64,000 bases of DNA from Gramella sp. MT6 (GCF_019357415.1 NZ_CP048410.1:806001-870000), one strand, 5' to 3'. Positions 28,957 to 39,041 are shown, counted from the stretch's first letter. A program made the numbers and translations. The notes: generated by a model not told the origin, from the sequence alone.

Positions 28957-29625
28957 TTATTGGTCATCCAACTGCACGGAGTCTGGATTGGCGCCCAGTT
29001 TTTTCAAAATATCACTAATGGCTTCGGTCATTTCTGGAGGTCCGCAAACATAAAACTGGCTGTCAAAATCCTTTATTTCTTTCTTTAAGAAATCCTCGTC
29101 CAAATAGGCTTTGGTATACTTGGTGTCCTCCTGGTCTGTGACCACATAGGTAGCATTGTCACCAAGCATCCTGTCAAGTTCATCTTTGAGAATAATATCC
29201 TTATCGGTCTTATTGGAAAATATGAGGTGATTGCCATCCAGCTTATTCTTCTTATTAAGTTCCCGAAGAATTGCGATATAAGGAGTAATCCCGGCGCCAC
29301 CCGCGATAATATATCCGGGACCTTTATATTCTATTGCACCCCAGGTATCCCTTATGATCAATTCATCACCAGACTTTAACTTCCCTAACTGTTCCGTTAC
29401 CCCGTCGTGATCTGGATAGATCTTGATCGTAAACTCCAATTCATCTGCATCTGCCAGGCTTGTAAAAGTGAAAGGCCTTTTTTCATCCTTCCAGTCTTCT
29501 TTATTAATAGACACCTCGGTAGCATGCCCGGGAGTATAACTATATCCTGAAGGTTTTTCAGTTACAAATTGTTTCACATCGTGAGTAACCTGCCCTATTG
29601 ACTTGATCTTTACTTTTTCTTCCAT
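28957..29625 (-). CDS. Ferredoxin-reductase-like FAD/NAD(P)-binding protein
   Basis: A 222-residue single-chain flavoprotein of the FNR superfamily without a ferredoxin domain. The FAD site is in KRPFTFTSLAD (family 'R.Y...S') and the NAD site in YIIAGGAGITPYIAILREL and FYVCGPPEMTEAI. It probably passes electrons from NAD(P)H to a carrier not encoded beside it. The ATG at 29625 (MEEKVK) gives the family-size protein; a start at 29670 would add 15 residues. Confidence 0.87.
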   Translation of the reverse strand: MEEKVKIKSIGQVTHDVKQFVTEKPSGYSYTPGHATEVSINKEDWKDEKRPFTFTSLADADELEFTIKIYPDHDGVTEQLGKLKSGDELIIRDTWGAIEYKGPGYIIAGGAGITPYIAILRELNKKNKLDGNHLIFSNKTDKDIILKDELDRMLGDNATYVVTDQEDTKYTKAYLDEDFLKKEIKDFDSQFYVCGPPEMTEAISDILKKLGANPDSVQLDDQ

Positions 29626-29747
29626 GATTTTTATTTTTAAGGTAAAATTTTTCCACCTAAAAAGCAGCATGAAAGCTTCTTATAACCAGGTTTTTAACCT
29701 AATTTAAACAGAATCAAAGTCTATTTTAAGGAAGTTTAATATTTGAT

Positions 29748-30761
29748 TCAGGCTTCATTGATCTCTTTCATGACCTCAGAAAATATTCTAAATGATTTTA
29801 ACCTGTCCTCCTGATGGTATATATGGGAAGCCACAATAACTTCGTTCACCCCGGTTTTCTTTATAAAATCCTCAGTTCTTTCCTTCACCAGCTGCTTATC
29901 TCCAACGAATGAATACTGAAGCATTCGCTGCAAGGATGGATTGTCTCTTAATTGGATAAGATCTGGAGTCATATCTACAGGCTTTTGCAGGTAATCTAAA
30001 TTTCCAGTCATCACCCCTAACATCATTTTAAGGGAGCTGGTAGAGATTTTATCTGCCTCTTCCTGTAAATCTGCAGCAATAACATTGATGCCAGCGATTG
30101 TATAAGGTTCATCCAGGTATTCTGAAGGCTGAAATTCGCGATAATAGATCTCCATCGCCTGGAATAACTGAGCAGGCGCAAAATGACTGGCAAAAACATA
30201 AGGCAATCCTTTTGCCGCAGCGACATGCGCACTATCTGTGCTGGATCCAAGTATATACATTGGTACTTCTACGCCTTCAGCCACTGTTGCTCTTACCTTA
30301 GTACTGGTATTCTCATTTTTAAAATATCGCTGAATATCATCAATTTCATGAGGAAATTTGAATACAGAGTTCATCCGGTCACTGCGTATCGCATGTGCGG
30401 TAACCTGGTCTGTTCCCGGCGCTCTCCCCAATCCCATATCTATCCTCCCTGGATAAAGAGAACCTAAAGTACCGAATTGCTCTGCGACGATAAGCGGAGA
30501 GTGATTTGGCAACATGATGCCTCCAGAACCGATTCTGATAGTATCGGTCTTTGAAGCGATATGACTCATAAGAACGGTAGTGGCTGAACTGGCAATACTC
30601 ACCATATTATGATGTTCTGCCAGCCAGAATCTTTTGTATCCTAGCGACTCTGTCATTTGGGCAAGTTCAACGCTATTTTTAAAAACTGTATGATGTGGAA
30701 TATCCTGACCTACCACAGCAAGTTCGAGGACTGAATATTCTATATTTTTGATTTTAGGCAT
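29748..30761 (-). CDS. LLM-class flavin-dependent oxidoreductase
   Basis: A 337-residue luciferase-like monooxygenase of the single-subunit type seen in many bacteria. Signatures are SVLELAVVGQ at the start, RFWLAEHHNMVSIASSATTVLMSHIA near residue 45, IRIGSGGIMLPNHSPL, and GRIDMGLGRAPGTD. It likely uses reduced FMN to oxidise a small molecule, unknown here. The start MPKIKN (30761) fits relatives; an upstream ATG at 30803 is unlikely. The flavin reductase partner could be the preceding flavoprotein gene, which would fit as a pair. Confidence 0.9.
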   Translation of the reverse strand: MPKIKNIEYSVLELAVVGQDIPHHTVFKNSVELAQMTESLGYKRFWLAEHHNMVSIASSATTVLMSHIASKTDTIRIGSGGIMLPNHSPLIVAEQFGTLGSLYPGRIDMGLGRAPGTDQVTAHAIRSDRMNSVFKFPHEIDDIQRYFKNENTSTKVRATVAEGVEVPMYILGSSTDSAHVAAAKGLPYVFASHFAPAQLFQAMEIYYREFQPSEYLDEPYTIAGINVIAADLQEEADKISTSSLKMMLGVMTGNLDYLQKPVDMTPDLIQLRDNPSLQRMLQYSFVGDKQLVKERTEDFIKKTGVNEVIVASHIYHQEDRLKSFRIFSEVMKEINEA

Positions 30762-30825
30762 ATTATAAAATTTAAAAAGCCGGCATTCCTGCTGGCTTTC
30801 CATTGGTCTATATTTCAGGTAAACC

Positions 30826-33432
30826 TTACGCTATATCTAAAGTAAAAGTAAAAATGGAACCTTTACCTTTTTCGCTTTCTACGCTGATCTTCCCATTATG
30901 TCTTTTCATGATCTCATTGGCAAGGTATAGTCCTATTCCAAAACCTGAATAAGTATCCTCATTCTTGAAATCTATTCTATAAAATCTTTTAAAGATCTTT
31001 TTTAGGTTTTCCTTATCTATTCCTATTCCTGAATCTTTTACGCTTACCGCTACTTTATTCTTTGCGCTTTTCTGAATTTTAACTTCAATATCCTGATTCA
31101 CGGGAGAATATTTGACGGCATTGGTTACCAGGTTTATCAAAACCTGACCTATCCTGTCTTTATCGGCATAAATATCACACTCAAATTCATTGGTGAGGAT
31201 AATGTTATAATTCGTGTTGGTATAATTAATATCCTGAATGGTATCTGAAACAAGGTCATTGATACTGAACCTTTCTTTTTGCAAAACCAGCTTATTCTTC
31301 TCAATCCTGGATAAGTCGAGCATTTCAGAAATAAGCCTGGTTAAACGTACAATTTGCTGATCTATTCGTTTCAGGGAAGTCTCAAATGGCATGGAAGACA
31401 ATGGTATATCATCTTTTTTCTTCAGCATACTAAGTAATAATTGAACATAACCTTTTATGGAGGTCACCGGCGTTTTCAATTCATGACTTACCAGTTTAAG
31501 GAAATCTTCTTTTCGTTTTTCCTCTGCTTTGATCTTTTGAATTTCAGTCGCGGTACAGATCCATACCTGTATATTGCCGTTTTCGTCAAAGATCGCTTCA
31601 GCCCTGTTCAAATGCCATTTATATTTTCCCTTCTTGTTCAGATAGCGAAGTTCCATTTCAAAATCACTCCCGGTTTGTAAAGAATATTGCCAGTTCCTGT
31701 TGAATTCCTCCTTTTCTGATGGATGAATAAAACTGTCCAAACCTTTTTTCTCAAATTCCGCTTTATCCAATCCGGTATATTCAAGCCAGCCCTGGTTGAA
31801 ATAAATCACTTTACCATTTGCATTGATATTGAAAACTTTTTCAGGCATCAGATCTGCCATTTGGCGATATCTCGCTTCGCTATCTTTCAATAACTCCTTT
31901 GAATGAACCATTTCAGAGACATCTATGGCCATATTTAAAATTCCATATATTTCCCCTTTTTCATCTCTAAGTGCCTTGTAAGTGAAATTGAAATAGCCGG
32001 TCTGCAACTGGTTGTCTATTACCAGATCTACAGGATCCTCTTTTCCCCAATAGGTTTTTCCCGTGGTAAAAACCTCCTGAAGCAGATCATGGAACGGCTG
32101 GCCTTCCAGTTCTGGCAATGCTTCATGTAATGTGGTGCCAATAACAGATTTTTCTTTGCCCCAAAGATCGATCATGGCTTCATTTGCCATTTCAATCCTC
32201 ATTTCTTTTCCGGTATATAAGGCTGTAGCCACATTGGCCTCTTCTATAATAGATCTTATCCTGTGTTCTTTCTCACGAATTAATTGCTCTTTTAATTTCT
32301 CTTCGTGTACATCTATAACGGTACCGATCATTCCTTCAAATTCCCCATCGGCATTATACCTGGGACTTCCTGAATCCAGCACCCAGCGGTATTCACCATT
32401 TTTATCCTTTAGCCTGAAACTATCGTGAAACTCCTCCCTGGCATTATTCGCCTTTAGAAAACTTTTTCCCACCCGTTTACGATCCTCTGGATGAACCGCT
32501 TCCAACCATCCAAAGTCCTTCGCATTATCTACGGTCTGGCCTGTAAACTCGTACCAGTTTTTATTGAGATATTGATTTTTTCCTTCGGTACCAGTGATCC
32601 AAATGATTGCCGGGACGGTGTCTATTAAATACCTGAGTTCATTTTCACTTTCTACCAGTTTTCTTTTTGCAGTTACCTTTTCTGTAACATCTATCGCGTG
32701 TACAAAAATTCCACTCACTTCTCCTTCAGCATCCAGAATTGGCTGATAAACAAAATCCAGGTAGGAATTTTTGAACTCATTCCCTCCTGCATCAATTTTG
32801 GCAGGGATCTCACTTCCGATATAGGGTTTTCCTGAATTATAGACTCCATCAAGCATTTCATAAAATCCCTGACCTTCAAGTTCAGGAAGTGCCTCTCGCA
32901 CAGATTTACCAATGATATCCCTATCTCCTACTACCTTAAAATAGTTTTCATTTGCACGATCAAAAATGTGCTCCGGCCCACGAAGTATACAGATCATCGC
33001 TGGTGCCTGGGAGAAAATTTCATTAAAACTCTCCAGCTTATCAGAATTTTCCACTTTCCCTTGCAGAAATGAAATAAGGATCAAGCCAGAAGAATTCAGG
33101 AAACTTGCATTAACTGAAAATTTTTTGTGTTGAGAACCCGGAAGGTTTGCAGTAAATATCAATCCTTTTACACTTTCAGCTTCCTGTAGACCAGCAGAGA
33201 TCGCGGATTTTAATTTTTTAAAGGAAGACTCTCCATTTAATTTGTCTTCCAGACTATGCGAATCTTTGATTTCAAAAACCTTGTAAAAACCGTGATTTGC
33301 GTTTACCAACTCAAAATCTTCATTGAGAATGAGAATTGGTTCCCGAATGGTTTCAACTAATGTTTCAGAAATACTGTTTAAATCGGCGCTTATGTCTTTC
33401 TTATTTTCTGATCTTTCAGAATTAGGTGTCAT
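30826..33432 (-). CDS. Multi-PAS sensor histidine kinase
   Basis: An 868-residue cytoplasmic kinase with no transmembrane segment. Five PAS-like units are visible at about 20-130, 137-250, 265-385, 390-505 and 515-635; units 2 and 4 share the phrase REALPELEGQ/HEALPELEGQ. The dimerisation domain carries FLKLVSHELKTPVTSIKGY with the phospho-acceptor His 650, and the ATPase has NLVTNAVKYSP, DSGIGIDKENL and GFGIGLYLANEI. No receiver domain and no response-regulator gene are nearby, so it is an orphan. Signals of redox or ligand type are inferred from the PAS content. Confidence 0.92.
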   Translation of the reverse strand: MTPNSERSENKKDISADLNSISETLVETIREPILILNEDFELVNANHGFYKVFEIKDSHSLEDKLNGESSFKKLKSAISAGLQEAESVKGLIFTANLPGSQHKKFSVNASFLNSSGLILISFLQGKVENSDKLESFNEIFSQAPAMICILRGPEHIFDRANENYFKVVGDRDIIGKSVREALPELEGQGFYEMLDGVYNSGKPYIGSEIPAKIDAGGNEFKNSYLDFVYQPILDAEGEVSGIFVHAIDVTEKVTAKRKLVESENELRYLIDTVPAIIWITGTEGKNQYLNKNWYEFTGQTVDNAKDFGWLEAVHPEDRKRVGKSFLKANNAREEFHDSFRLKDKNGEYRWVLDSGSPRYNADGEFEGMIGTVIDVHEEKLKEQLIREKEHRIRSIIEEANVATALYTGKEMRIEMANEAMIDLWGKEKSVIGTTLHEALPELEGQPFHDLLQEVFTTGKTYWGKEDPVDLVIDNQLQTGYFNFTYKALRDEKGEIYGILNMAIDVSEMVHSKELLKDSEARYRQMADLMPEKVFNINANGKVIYFNQGWLEYTGLDKAEFEKKGLDSFIHPSEKEEFNRNWQYSLQTGSDFEMELRYLNKKGKYKWHLNRAEAIFDENGNIQVWICTATEIQKIKAEEKRKEDFLKLVSHELKTPVTSIKGYVQLLLSMLKKKDDIPLSSMPFETSLKRIDQQIVRLTRLISEMLDLSRIEKNKLVLQKERFSINDLVSDTIQDINYTNTNYNIILTNEFECDIYADKDRIGQVLINLVTNAVKYSPVNQDIEVKIQKSAKNKVAVSVKDSGIGIDKENLKKIFKRFYRIDFKNEDTYSGFGIGLYLANEIMKRHNGKISVESEKGKGSIFTFTLDIA

Positions 33433-33594
33433 CTTATCGTAATTGCAAGGTAAAAGGAATGAATTATTCGCTAAATGTAATCTATTTTATTATTGGATAG
33501 ATACCAAGCAATTAGACAATTAATTTTTATACTAAGAAGTTAGTAATATTAATTATGGGCTCCCTCTATGCTCTCGCTGAACTCTTTTAAAAAG

Positions 33595-33624
33595 AAAACC
33601 CCGTAAAAAATTTACGAGGTTTTT
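33595..33624 (-). terminator. Terminator-like hairpin next to left att repeat
   Basis: AAAACCcCGTAAA and TTTACGaGGTTTT pair with one mismatch around AAA. On the minus strand it follows the tRNA-end repeat as the terminator follows the tRNA gene at 54673. This is probably the original tRNA terminator left behind by island insertion. Confidence 0.65.
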
Positions 33625-33627
33625 ATA

Positions 33628-33642
33628 GTACTCGAGGCGGAA
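33628..33642 (-). repeat. tRNA-Leu 3'-end repeat, distal copy (att-like)
   Basis: GTACTCGAGGCGGAA. It matches 52563-52577 over all 15 bases and the 3' end of tRNA-Leu (54672-54684) over 13. Confidence 0.75.
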
Positions 33643-33746
33643 GTGTTTCAAATCTGCGAGTAAGCCAGTTCTACTGAAGCTTCTAAAATTTCAGATTTGG
33701 AGTGCGCCTAAATTAAGCGCCTTCATATAACATTGATTTTTTTCAA

Positions 33747-34694
33747 CTATAATTTTAACCAGTGAAAACTGTCTTCTACCGTTTGTAATTCTTCCGAATC
33801 AAAATTTAATTTAATGAATGCCGTTTTACGTGGATGTACCTCATCCTTTGTAAGATGAGTATGAAAAACGTATAGTAATTGCCCATTCTTTCCTTTAAAT
33901 ATATCTCCATGTCCACTTCCATTTTTCTTTGTAGTTTTTCTTGATATAATGGGACTTGCCTCTGCTTTCTTCCACGGACCCATTGGACTAGTACTTGTAG
34001 CATATCCCACTGCATAATCGGGATTTCTGAAATCATTGGCTGAATAGATCAGATAATACAGATTATCTCTTTTAATAACTGTAGGACCTTCAGCAACGGG
34101 CCATTTTACATTCTGAGTATCTTCCCATCCAGTTTCGGCATTAATACATTCTTTTAAAGTTTCCGGTTTAATCGATTTTAAATCGGAGGTCATTTCTGCC
34201 ACAAAAATGCGGTTACCATCCTGGAGCCTTACATGATATAAATAAGCTTTCCCGTTATCGAAAAAAATGAATGGATCAATTTGTCTTACCGGTGCTTTTA
34301 ATGCTTCTCCATCATTTGTAAATGGTCCTAACGGACTATCACTAGTCGCTATAGCGATATTTTCATTGGCCGTATAGGCCATATAATATTTATTTTTGTG
34401 TTTAAAAATTTGTGGCGCCCAGAAACCTTTGGTTCCAAAGGCAGCTCCCTTCTTTAACGCAAAACCGTCATTAACTCCCGATGGTCCTTCCCATTTTTTC
34501 AGGTCTTTGGAGGTATAAACCAAAAATCCTTCCCCGTCAATGCGTGGATCACCCTTGGTTCCGTATAAATAATAGGTTCCGTTTTCTTCAAATATTGTGG
34601 GATCTGCAAGGTAGATCTGATCTTTTTCAAGTTCCTGACCAAAAACTGTTAGCCCAAAGAAGAACAAAATCAGGTTTATTTTAAAATGATTCAT
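33747..34694 (-). CDS. GH43-family glycosidase (paralogue 1)
   Basis: A 315-residue exported five-bladed propeller enzyme. After the signal peptide (to VFGQE) the fold starts at YLADPTIFEENGTYYLYGT with the catalytic base Asp; the modulating Asp is in QIDPFIFFDN and the acid Glu in PVAEGPTVI. These three make a complete GH43 active site (exo- or endo-arabinan, xylan or galactan cleavage). A second PUL gene (38038-39039) is a close relative. It is the last gene of the susC-led row, next to the island boundary. Confidence 0.88.
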   Translation of the reverse strand: MNHFKINLILFFFGLTVFGQELEKDQIYLADPTIFEENGTYYLYGTKGDPRIDGEGFLVYTSKDLKKWEGPSGVNDGFALKKGAAFGTKGFWAPQIFKHKNKYYMAYTANENIAIATSDSPLGPFTNDGEALKAPVRQIDPFIFFDNGKAYLYHVRLQDGNRIFVAEMTSDLKSIKPETLKECINAETGWEDTQNVKWPVAEGPTVIKRDNLYYLIYSANDFRNPDYAVGYATSTSPMGPWKKAEASPIISRKTTKKNGSGHGDIFKGKNGQLLYVFHTHLTKDEVHPRKTAFIKLNFDSEELQTVEDSFHWLKL

Positions 34695-34706
34695 CTTCGA
34701 GAAGTT

Positions 34707-35900
34707 TTAATTTTCTAGCTCTGCTATCGAGAATCTGTATTTTGATACAGTATGGTATTCATCTCCAGGGTTCAAAATGATAGAAGGAAAATTTTCCTGA
34801 TTCGGCGCATCTGGAAAATGCTGTGTTTCAATGGCGAATGCCGTCCTGAATTCGTCTGCAGCTCCCGATTTGAATTCATTTTTTCCTTCCATAAAATTTC
34901 CACTATAAAACTGAATTCCCGGCTCCTCGGTGAATAAGTCCATCTTTATACCTGATTCATCACCTATTACAACAGCCGCATGCATTAAATCATCGGTAGT
35001 GTTTTCATCGAGTACAAAATTGTGGTCATAACCTTTTCCATATTCCAGTTGAGTGTTTTCAGTATTAATACGTTCTCCTATCTTATGAAATTCAGTAAAA
35101 TCAAAAGGTGTTTCTTGCACGTTTCTCAATTCACCGGTAGGTATTAATCCCTTGTCTACAGGCGTGAATTTTTTGGCAAAAAATTTAACCTGATGATTCA
35201 GAATTGAACCACTACCTTCTCCATTAAGATTAAAAAATGCATGGTTGGTAAGGTTAACAGGAGTTTTTTTATCTGTAGTTGCACGGTATTCCATTTTAAG
35301 ACTTTGATCTTTATCCACAGAATAAGTCACCGTTACTTCAAGATTTCCCGGGAAACCTTCTTCCATATCTTCTGAAATGTATTTCAAAACTAGTGTCTTC
35401 TTATCTGGCTTTTCAGCATCCCAAACAACATATTGAAAACCCTTCTTCCCACCATGCAGACTATTCTCACCATTGTTACGAGGTGCGGAATACTCGATTC
35501 CATCGATACTGAATTTACCCTTTGCTATTCTGTTACCCACTCTGCCTATGGTAGCACCAAAGTAAGGTTCAGTAGAATTAATAAAACCATCAATACTGCT
35601 CATACCTACCACAACATCAGTCATTTCACCATTCTTATCTGGAACCCAGAGGCCTGCGATTCTACCTCCGTAGTTGGTAAATGCAACCTTGATAGAATCA
35701 CTTTCTATCCAGTATAGACTCACCTTCTTATTATCTATGATGGTATCAAAATCCTGGTTTTTTAAAACAGAATCCTTTTTGAAAGTAATTTTGGCTTTAT
35801 TAGTTTCTTCATCTATACTATCATTAGATTCATCTTTGCAGGAAGCAAAAAACAGGATAAAACCCAGGACCATTAAAAAATCAAAATTTGATTTTTTCAT
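34707..35900 (-). CDS. Aldose 1-epimerase lipoprotein
   Basis: Interconverts alpha and beta forms of released sugars (galactose mutarotase type). The lipoprotein signal is MKKSNFDFLMVLGFILFFASC; 397 residues follow from the ATG at 35900. The conserved N-terminal segment FTNYGGRIAGLWVPDKNG, ATIGRVGNRIAKGKF, NLTNHAFFNLNGEG with the catalytic His, and GIQFYSGNFM are present. It sits between a GH43 and a clan-A glycosidase gene, starting 4 bases after the latter. A start at 35924 is possible but would lengthen the signal. Confidence 0.9.
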   Translation of the reverse strand: MKKSNFDFLMVLGFILFFASCKDESNDSIDEETNKAKITFKKDSVLKNQDFDTIIDNKKVSLYWIESDSIKVAFTNYGGRIAGLWVPDKNGEMTDVVVGMSSIDGFINSTEPYFGATIGRVGNRIAKGKFSIDGIEYSAPRNNGENSLHGGKKGFQYVVWDAEKPDKKTLVLKYISEDMEEGFPGNLEVTVTYSVDKDQSLKMEYRATTDKKTPVNLTNHAFFNLNGEGSGSILNHQVKFFAKKFTPVDKGLIPTGELRNVQETPFDFTEFHKIGERINTENTQLEYGKGYDHNFVLDENTTDDLMHAAVVIGDESGIKMDLFTEEPGIQFYSGNFMEGKNEFKSGAADEFRTAFAIETQHFPDAPNQENFPSIILNPGDEYHTVSKYRFSIAELEN

Positions 35901-35904
35901 CTTC

Positions 35905-36960
35905 TTATTTCTCTGATTCAACATTCAGTTTTTTAATAAGATTTGCTTCATCCTGTCTGTACGGAGTCCCATCTTTTCTGAAAACATCATGAAACCATTG
36001 CACCGGTTCCTCTCCGGATTCTATTGGGGTATTCCAGGCGTAGATTGTATTTGTTTTTCCGTTTACCAGTCCCCAGTTGATTGCACCAATATTATTTTCT
36101 TTAAGCAAAGGAAGTGTATTGGCAAATGTATTATTTCGGGTACGCGCCATATATTCTGTGCAGATCATTGGGCGGCCATGAGTCTTCAATAATTCAATAA
36201 TTCTTGAATGTGCTTCAGGATCATCATAACAATGATAGGTTATGATATCTGAATTCAATGCTTGAAAAGTGTTCAGGTCTTTTAAATTCCATCTCCATAG
36301 TCCTGCTGAAAGCGGTTGAGTCGGATTGGCTTCTCTGGCCCACTCGAATACATTTTTCAACAAAGCCATCGATTTATTTCCTTTATCATTGTTTCCAGGC
36401 TCATTATAAAGATCCCACAACAAAATACGCTCATCATCACCGAAAGTATTTAAAATATCTTTCACGTATGATTCCAGTTCATTTGAATCGGCCATATCTA
36501 CAGATTCCGGAAAACCTGGATCCTGCACCCAACCGGAATTGTGTGTTCCGGGCTTAGGATCACGTTGCTTTCCTATTTCCGGGTTAGCATCCCAAACATC
36601 ATCGAAAAACACGAACATAGTTTTAATATTGTGAGAATCTGCGATTTTGAGATATTCTTCCATACGTTCTTTAAAACCTTCTTTATCGGCTTTGTATGCT
36701 AAACTGTGCAAATAAACTCTCATGGTATTGAAACCGATGCTTTCAGCATAACCAAGTTCCCTGTCAATAGTTTCAGGATCAAAGCTTTCTTCCTGCCACA
36801 TTTCCAACTGATTGATGGCTGTACTCGGGATGAAATTGGCACCGCTTAACCAATCATGTTCCTCATACCAATTTTGTGCTTTTTCTCTGCTCCATCGCTC
36901 TTGGGCTAAAGAATTAAAGGTAATCGTAAGAATTAACGCGGTAAAGAATATCTTTTTCAT
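35905..36960 (-). CDS. Clan-A TIM-barrel glycosidase (GH5-like, paralogue 1)
   Basis: A 351-residue exported enzyme with signal MKKIFFTALILTITFNSLAQ. The barrel begins GANFIPSTAINQLEMWQEE and has both clan-A glutamates: acid/base Glu 187 in WDLYNEPGN and nucleophile Glu 269 in CTEYMART. Relatives are often annotated as cellulase- or xylanase-like; the precise family and substrate are not clear. It is 7 bases downstream of a GH43 gene. A paralogue, 41063-42250, begins with the same phrase and carries the same motifs. Confidence 0.82.
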   Translation of the reverse strand: MKKIFFTALILTITFNSLAQERWSREKAQNWYEEHDWLSGANFIPSTAINQLEMWQEESFDPETIDRELGYAESIGFNTMRVYLHSLAYKADKEGFKERMEEYLKIADSHNIKTMFVFFDDVWDANPEIGKQRDPKPGTHNSGWVQDPGFPESVDMADSNELESYVKDILNTFGDDERILLWDLYNEPGNNDKGNKSMALLKNVFEWAREANPTQPLSAGLWRWNLKDLNTFQALNSDIITYHCYDDPEAHSRIIELLKTHGRPMICTEYMARTRNNTFANTLPLLKENNIGAINWGLVNGKTNTIYAWNTPIESGEEPVQWFHDVFRKDGTPYRQDEANLIKKLNVESEK

Positions 36961-36967
36961 ATTGTTT

Positions 36968-38005
36968 TTATTTATTTTCTGATGGTATTTCTAATACGGT
37001 TTCTTTGGAAACAGGTACCCCGAGATTGGGAGTCCCGTCTTCATTCCATTCAATTTTTTGCATACGCGGAGATCTTTTTCCGCCACAACCATCTCCGGGA
37101 TTCGAATTGGCGTGATAAAGGATCCAGTCTTCTGTTCCATCTGGTGATTTAAAAAAGGAATTATGGCCTGGTGCATACACTGAATTTTCTTCAGATTTCT
37201 TGAATATTGGTTCATCATGTTTTTTCCAGGCTGAAGGATCCAGAAGATCATCTCCAGTAAACTCCAGAAGTCCTAAAGAATAATAATCTGTCCAGCAACC
37301 ATTGGCCGAATAAACGATGAAGATTTCGCCATCGTGTTCTAGATATTGTGGTCCCTCATTTACGTTAACATGAGGCGGATTAATTTCATCATCAAGGTCT
37401 CCTTGTTTTTCCCAGACATAGGTAGGCTCTGAAATTAAAACCCGGTTAGTATTGATGGTCCACGGGTTTTCCATTTTGGCGATATAAATATTCTGCTGGC
37501 CATTAGTATCTCCTTCCCAGCCAGACCAAATCATATATAATTCACCTTCATATTTAAAAACATTCCCATCAATTGCCCATCGATCTGGATTAGCCGCAAC
37601 TTTTCCTTTGAACTCCCAATTTCCCTGGAATGGATCTTCAGATTTGTTTTCCAGCACATACATCCGATGATTATTATTGTCTCCATCATCTGCAGCGAAG
37701 TAGACGTACCATTTACCATCAATGATATGAAACTCCGGAGCCCATATTTCTTTTGAATACATGGTGCCTTCAGGTGGTGTCCAGATCGTTTTGCTTTCCG
37801 CATCAGCAAGATTTGCCAGGTTTTTTGTTTTCCAAAGCACTAATTTATTCTGAAGTGTGTTGGTATAGTAATAATATCCATCATGATAAGTGCTGAAAGG
37901 ATCTGCACCCGAAGGCAGCAACGGATTCTGAAATGTTTTAGTTTGAGCCAGTGCTCCTGAACATATCAGAAGAACCAGCATTGTGAAAGTATATATTCCT
38001 TTCAT
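36968..38005 (-). CDS. GH43-family glycosidase, arabinofuranosidase-like
   Basis: A 345-residue exported GH43 of another branch. The signal ends at GALAQT; the propeller starts QNPLLPSGADPFSTYHDGYYYYT (base Asp), continues with AIDGNVFKYEGELYMIWSGW (modulating Asp) and NVNEGPQYLEHDG (acid Glu) and ends in HNSFFKSPDGTEDWILYHA, typical of alpha-L-arabinofuranosidases of the family. It is part of the PUL enzyme row. Confidence 0.88.
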   Translation of the reverse strand: MKGIYTFTMLVLLICSGALAQTKTFQNPLLPSGADPFSTYHDGYYYYTNTLQNKLVLWKTKNLANLADAESKTIWTPPEGTMYSKEIWAPEFHIIDGKWYVYFAADDGDNNNHRMYVLENKSEDPFQGNWEFKGKVAANPDRWAIDGNVFKYEGELYMIWSGWEGDTNGQQNIYIAKMENPWTINTNRVLISEPTYVWEKQGDLDDEINPPHVNVNEGPQYLEHDGEIFIVYSANGCWTDYYSLGLLEFTGDDLLDPSAWKKHDEPIFKKSEENSVYAPGHNSFFKSPDGTEDWILYHANSNPGDGCGGKRSPRMQKIEWNEDGTPNLGVPVSKETVLEIPSENK

Positions 38006-38037
38006 TATTTGTTTTGATTTAGTTTATCTAATAAATT

Positions 38038-39039
38038 TTATTCTATCGTTCTCTCCAACAACCGGAAACTATCAGGTTTTGCCACAATATTTCCATCTTT
38101 AAGATTCATTTCGATTATTCCGGTCATTCTTGGGTGAACAGAGTTTTCAGAATAATGCGTGTGCAACACATACTGCATTTTGTTATTCTCATCCCAGAAA
38201 AGATCACCATGACCAGCACCAGATTTCTCAATATCGTCTCCATGTATTATAGGGTTGCTTTCAGATTTCGTCCATGGTCCCATAGGATTATCACTAGTGG
38301 CATAACCTACTGCATAGTCTGGATTTCTGAAATCGTTAGCAGAATAGATCAGATAATAAATATCATTATTTTTAAAAACTGTAGGACCTTCTGCTACCGG
38401 CCAGGTAGCGTTTTCGGTATTTTCCCAATCTTCTTCAGCCGAAATTACTTCTGTTAAGGTTTCGGATTTTACACCGCCTAAATCATCGTCCATTTCAGCA
38501 ACATAAATTCGATTACCATTATCGAGCCTCACATGGTACAGGTATTTTTTACCATCGTCATCTATAAAAATAAACGGATCTATTTGATCTAAATCGCCAT
38601 TTATAGAATTTCCAGAATTGGTAAAAGGACCAAGCGGACTCTCACTCTCAGCGATACCGATTTTTTCATTTGCCGTATAGGCTATGAGGTAATTTTCTTC
38701 CTGTTTCAGAATTTGCGGTGCCCAGAATCCTTCACTTCCAAAAGCGCTTTGATCTCGTAAGGCAAAACCGGAAAGATTTCCGGATGGGCCTTCCCAGTTC
38801 GTCAAATCATCTGATGTGAAAACCAGATAGCCATTACCTCTGTTCTCCAGATCTCCCTGCGAGGTTCCGTACAAATAGTAAGTACCATTCTCAAAATATA
38901 TGGTTGGATCTGCGAGATATATATTTTCAGAAACAGGTTCTATCGGGTCTACAGGATCAGGTTGACTTTTGTCATCACCAGAGCAGGCTATAAAAAAGCC
39001 TATAATGCAAACAATAAAAAGTTTTCCCGAAAAATTCAT
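38038..39039 (-). CDS. GH43-family glycosidase lipoprotein (paralogue 2)
   Basis: A 333-residue lipoprotein (lipobox FFIAC, Cys 19, then SGDDKSQPDP). The enzyme part starts LADPTIYFENGTYYLYGTS; the other active-site residues are in QIDPFIFIDDDG and PVAEGPTVF. It shares long blocks such as YSANDFRNPDYAVGYATS with the gene at 33747, so the two are duplicates, one soluble and one membrane-anchored. Probably displayed on the cell surface, unlike the periplasmic-looking partner. Confidence 0.88.
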   Translation of the reverse strand: MNFSGKLFIVCIIGFFIACSGDDKSQPDPVDPIEPVSENIYLADPTIYFENGTYYLYGTSQGDLENRGNGYLVFTSDDLTNWEGPSGNLSGFALRDQSAFGSEGFWAPQILKQEENYLIAYTANEKIGIAESESPLGPFTNSGNSINGDLDQIDPFIFIDDDGKKYLYHVRLDNGNRIYVAEMDDDLGGVKSETLTEVISAEEDWENTENATWPVAEGPTVFKNNDIYYLIYSANDFRNPDYAVGYATSDNPMGPWTKSESNPIIHGDDIEKSGAGHGDLFWDENNKMQYVLHTHYSENSVHPRMTGIIEMNLKDGNIVAKPDSFRLLERTIE

Positions 39040-39041
39040 AT

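Larger units (their letters stand above)
33433..33746. other. Left junction region of the PUL island
   Basis: No gene. It holds a terminator-like hairpin (33595-33624) and a tRNA-end copy (33628-33642). The remaining bases up to 33746 show nothing that I recognise. Confidence 0.55.
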
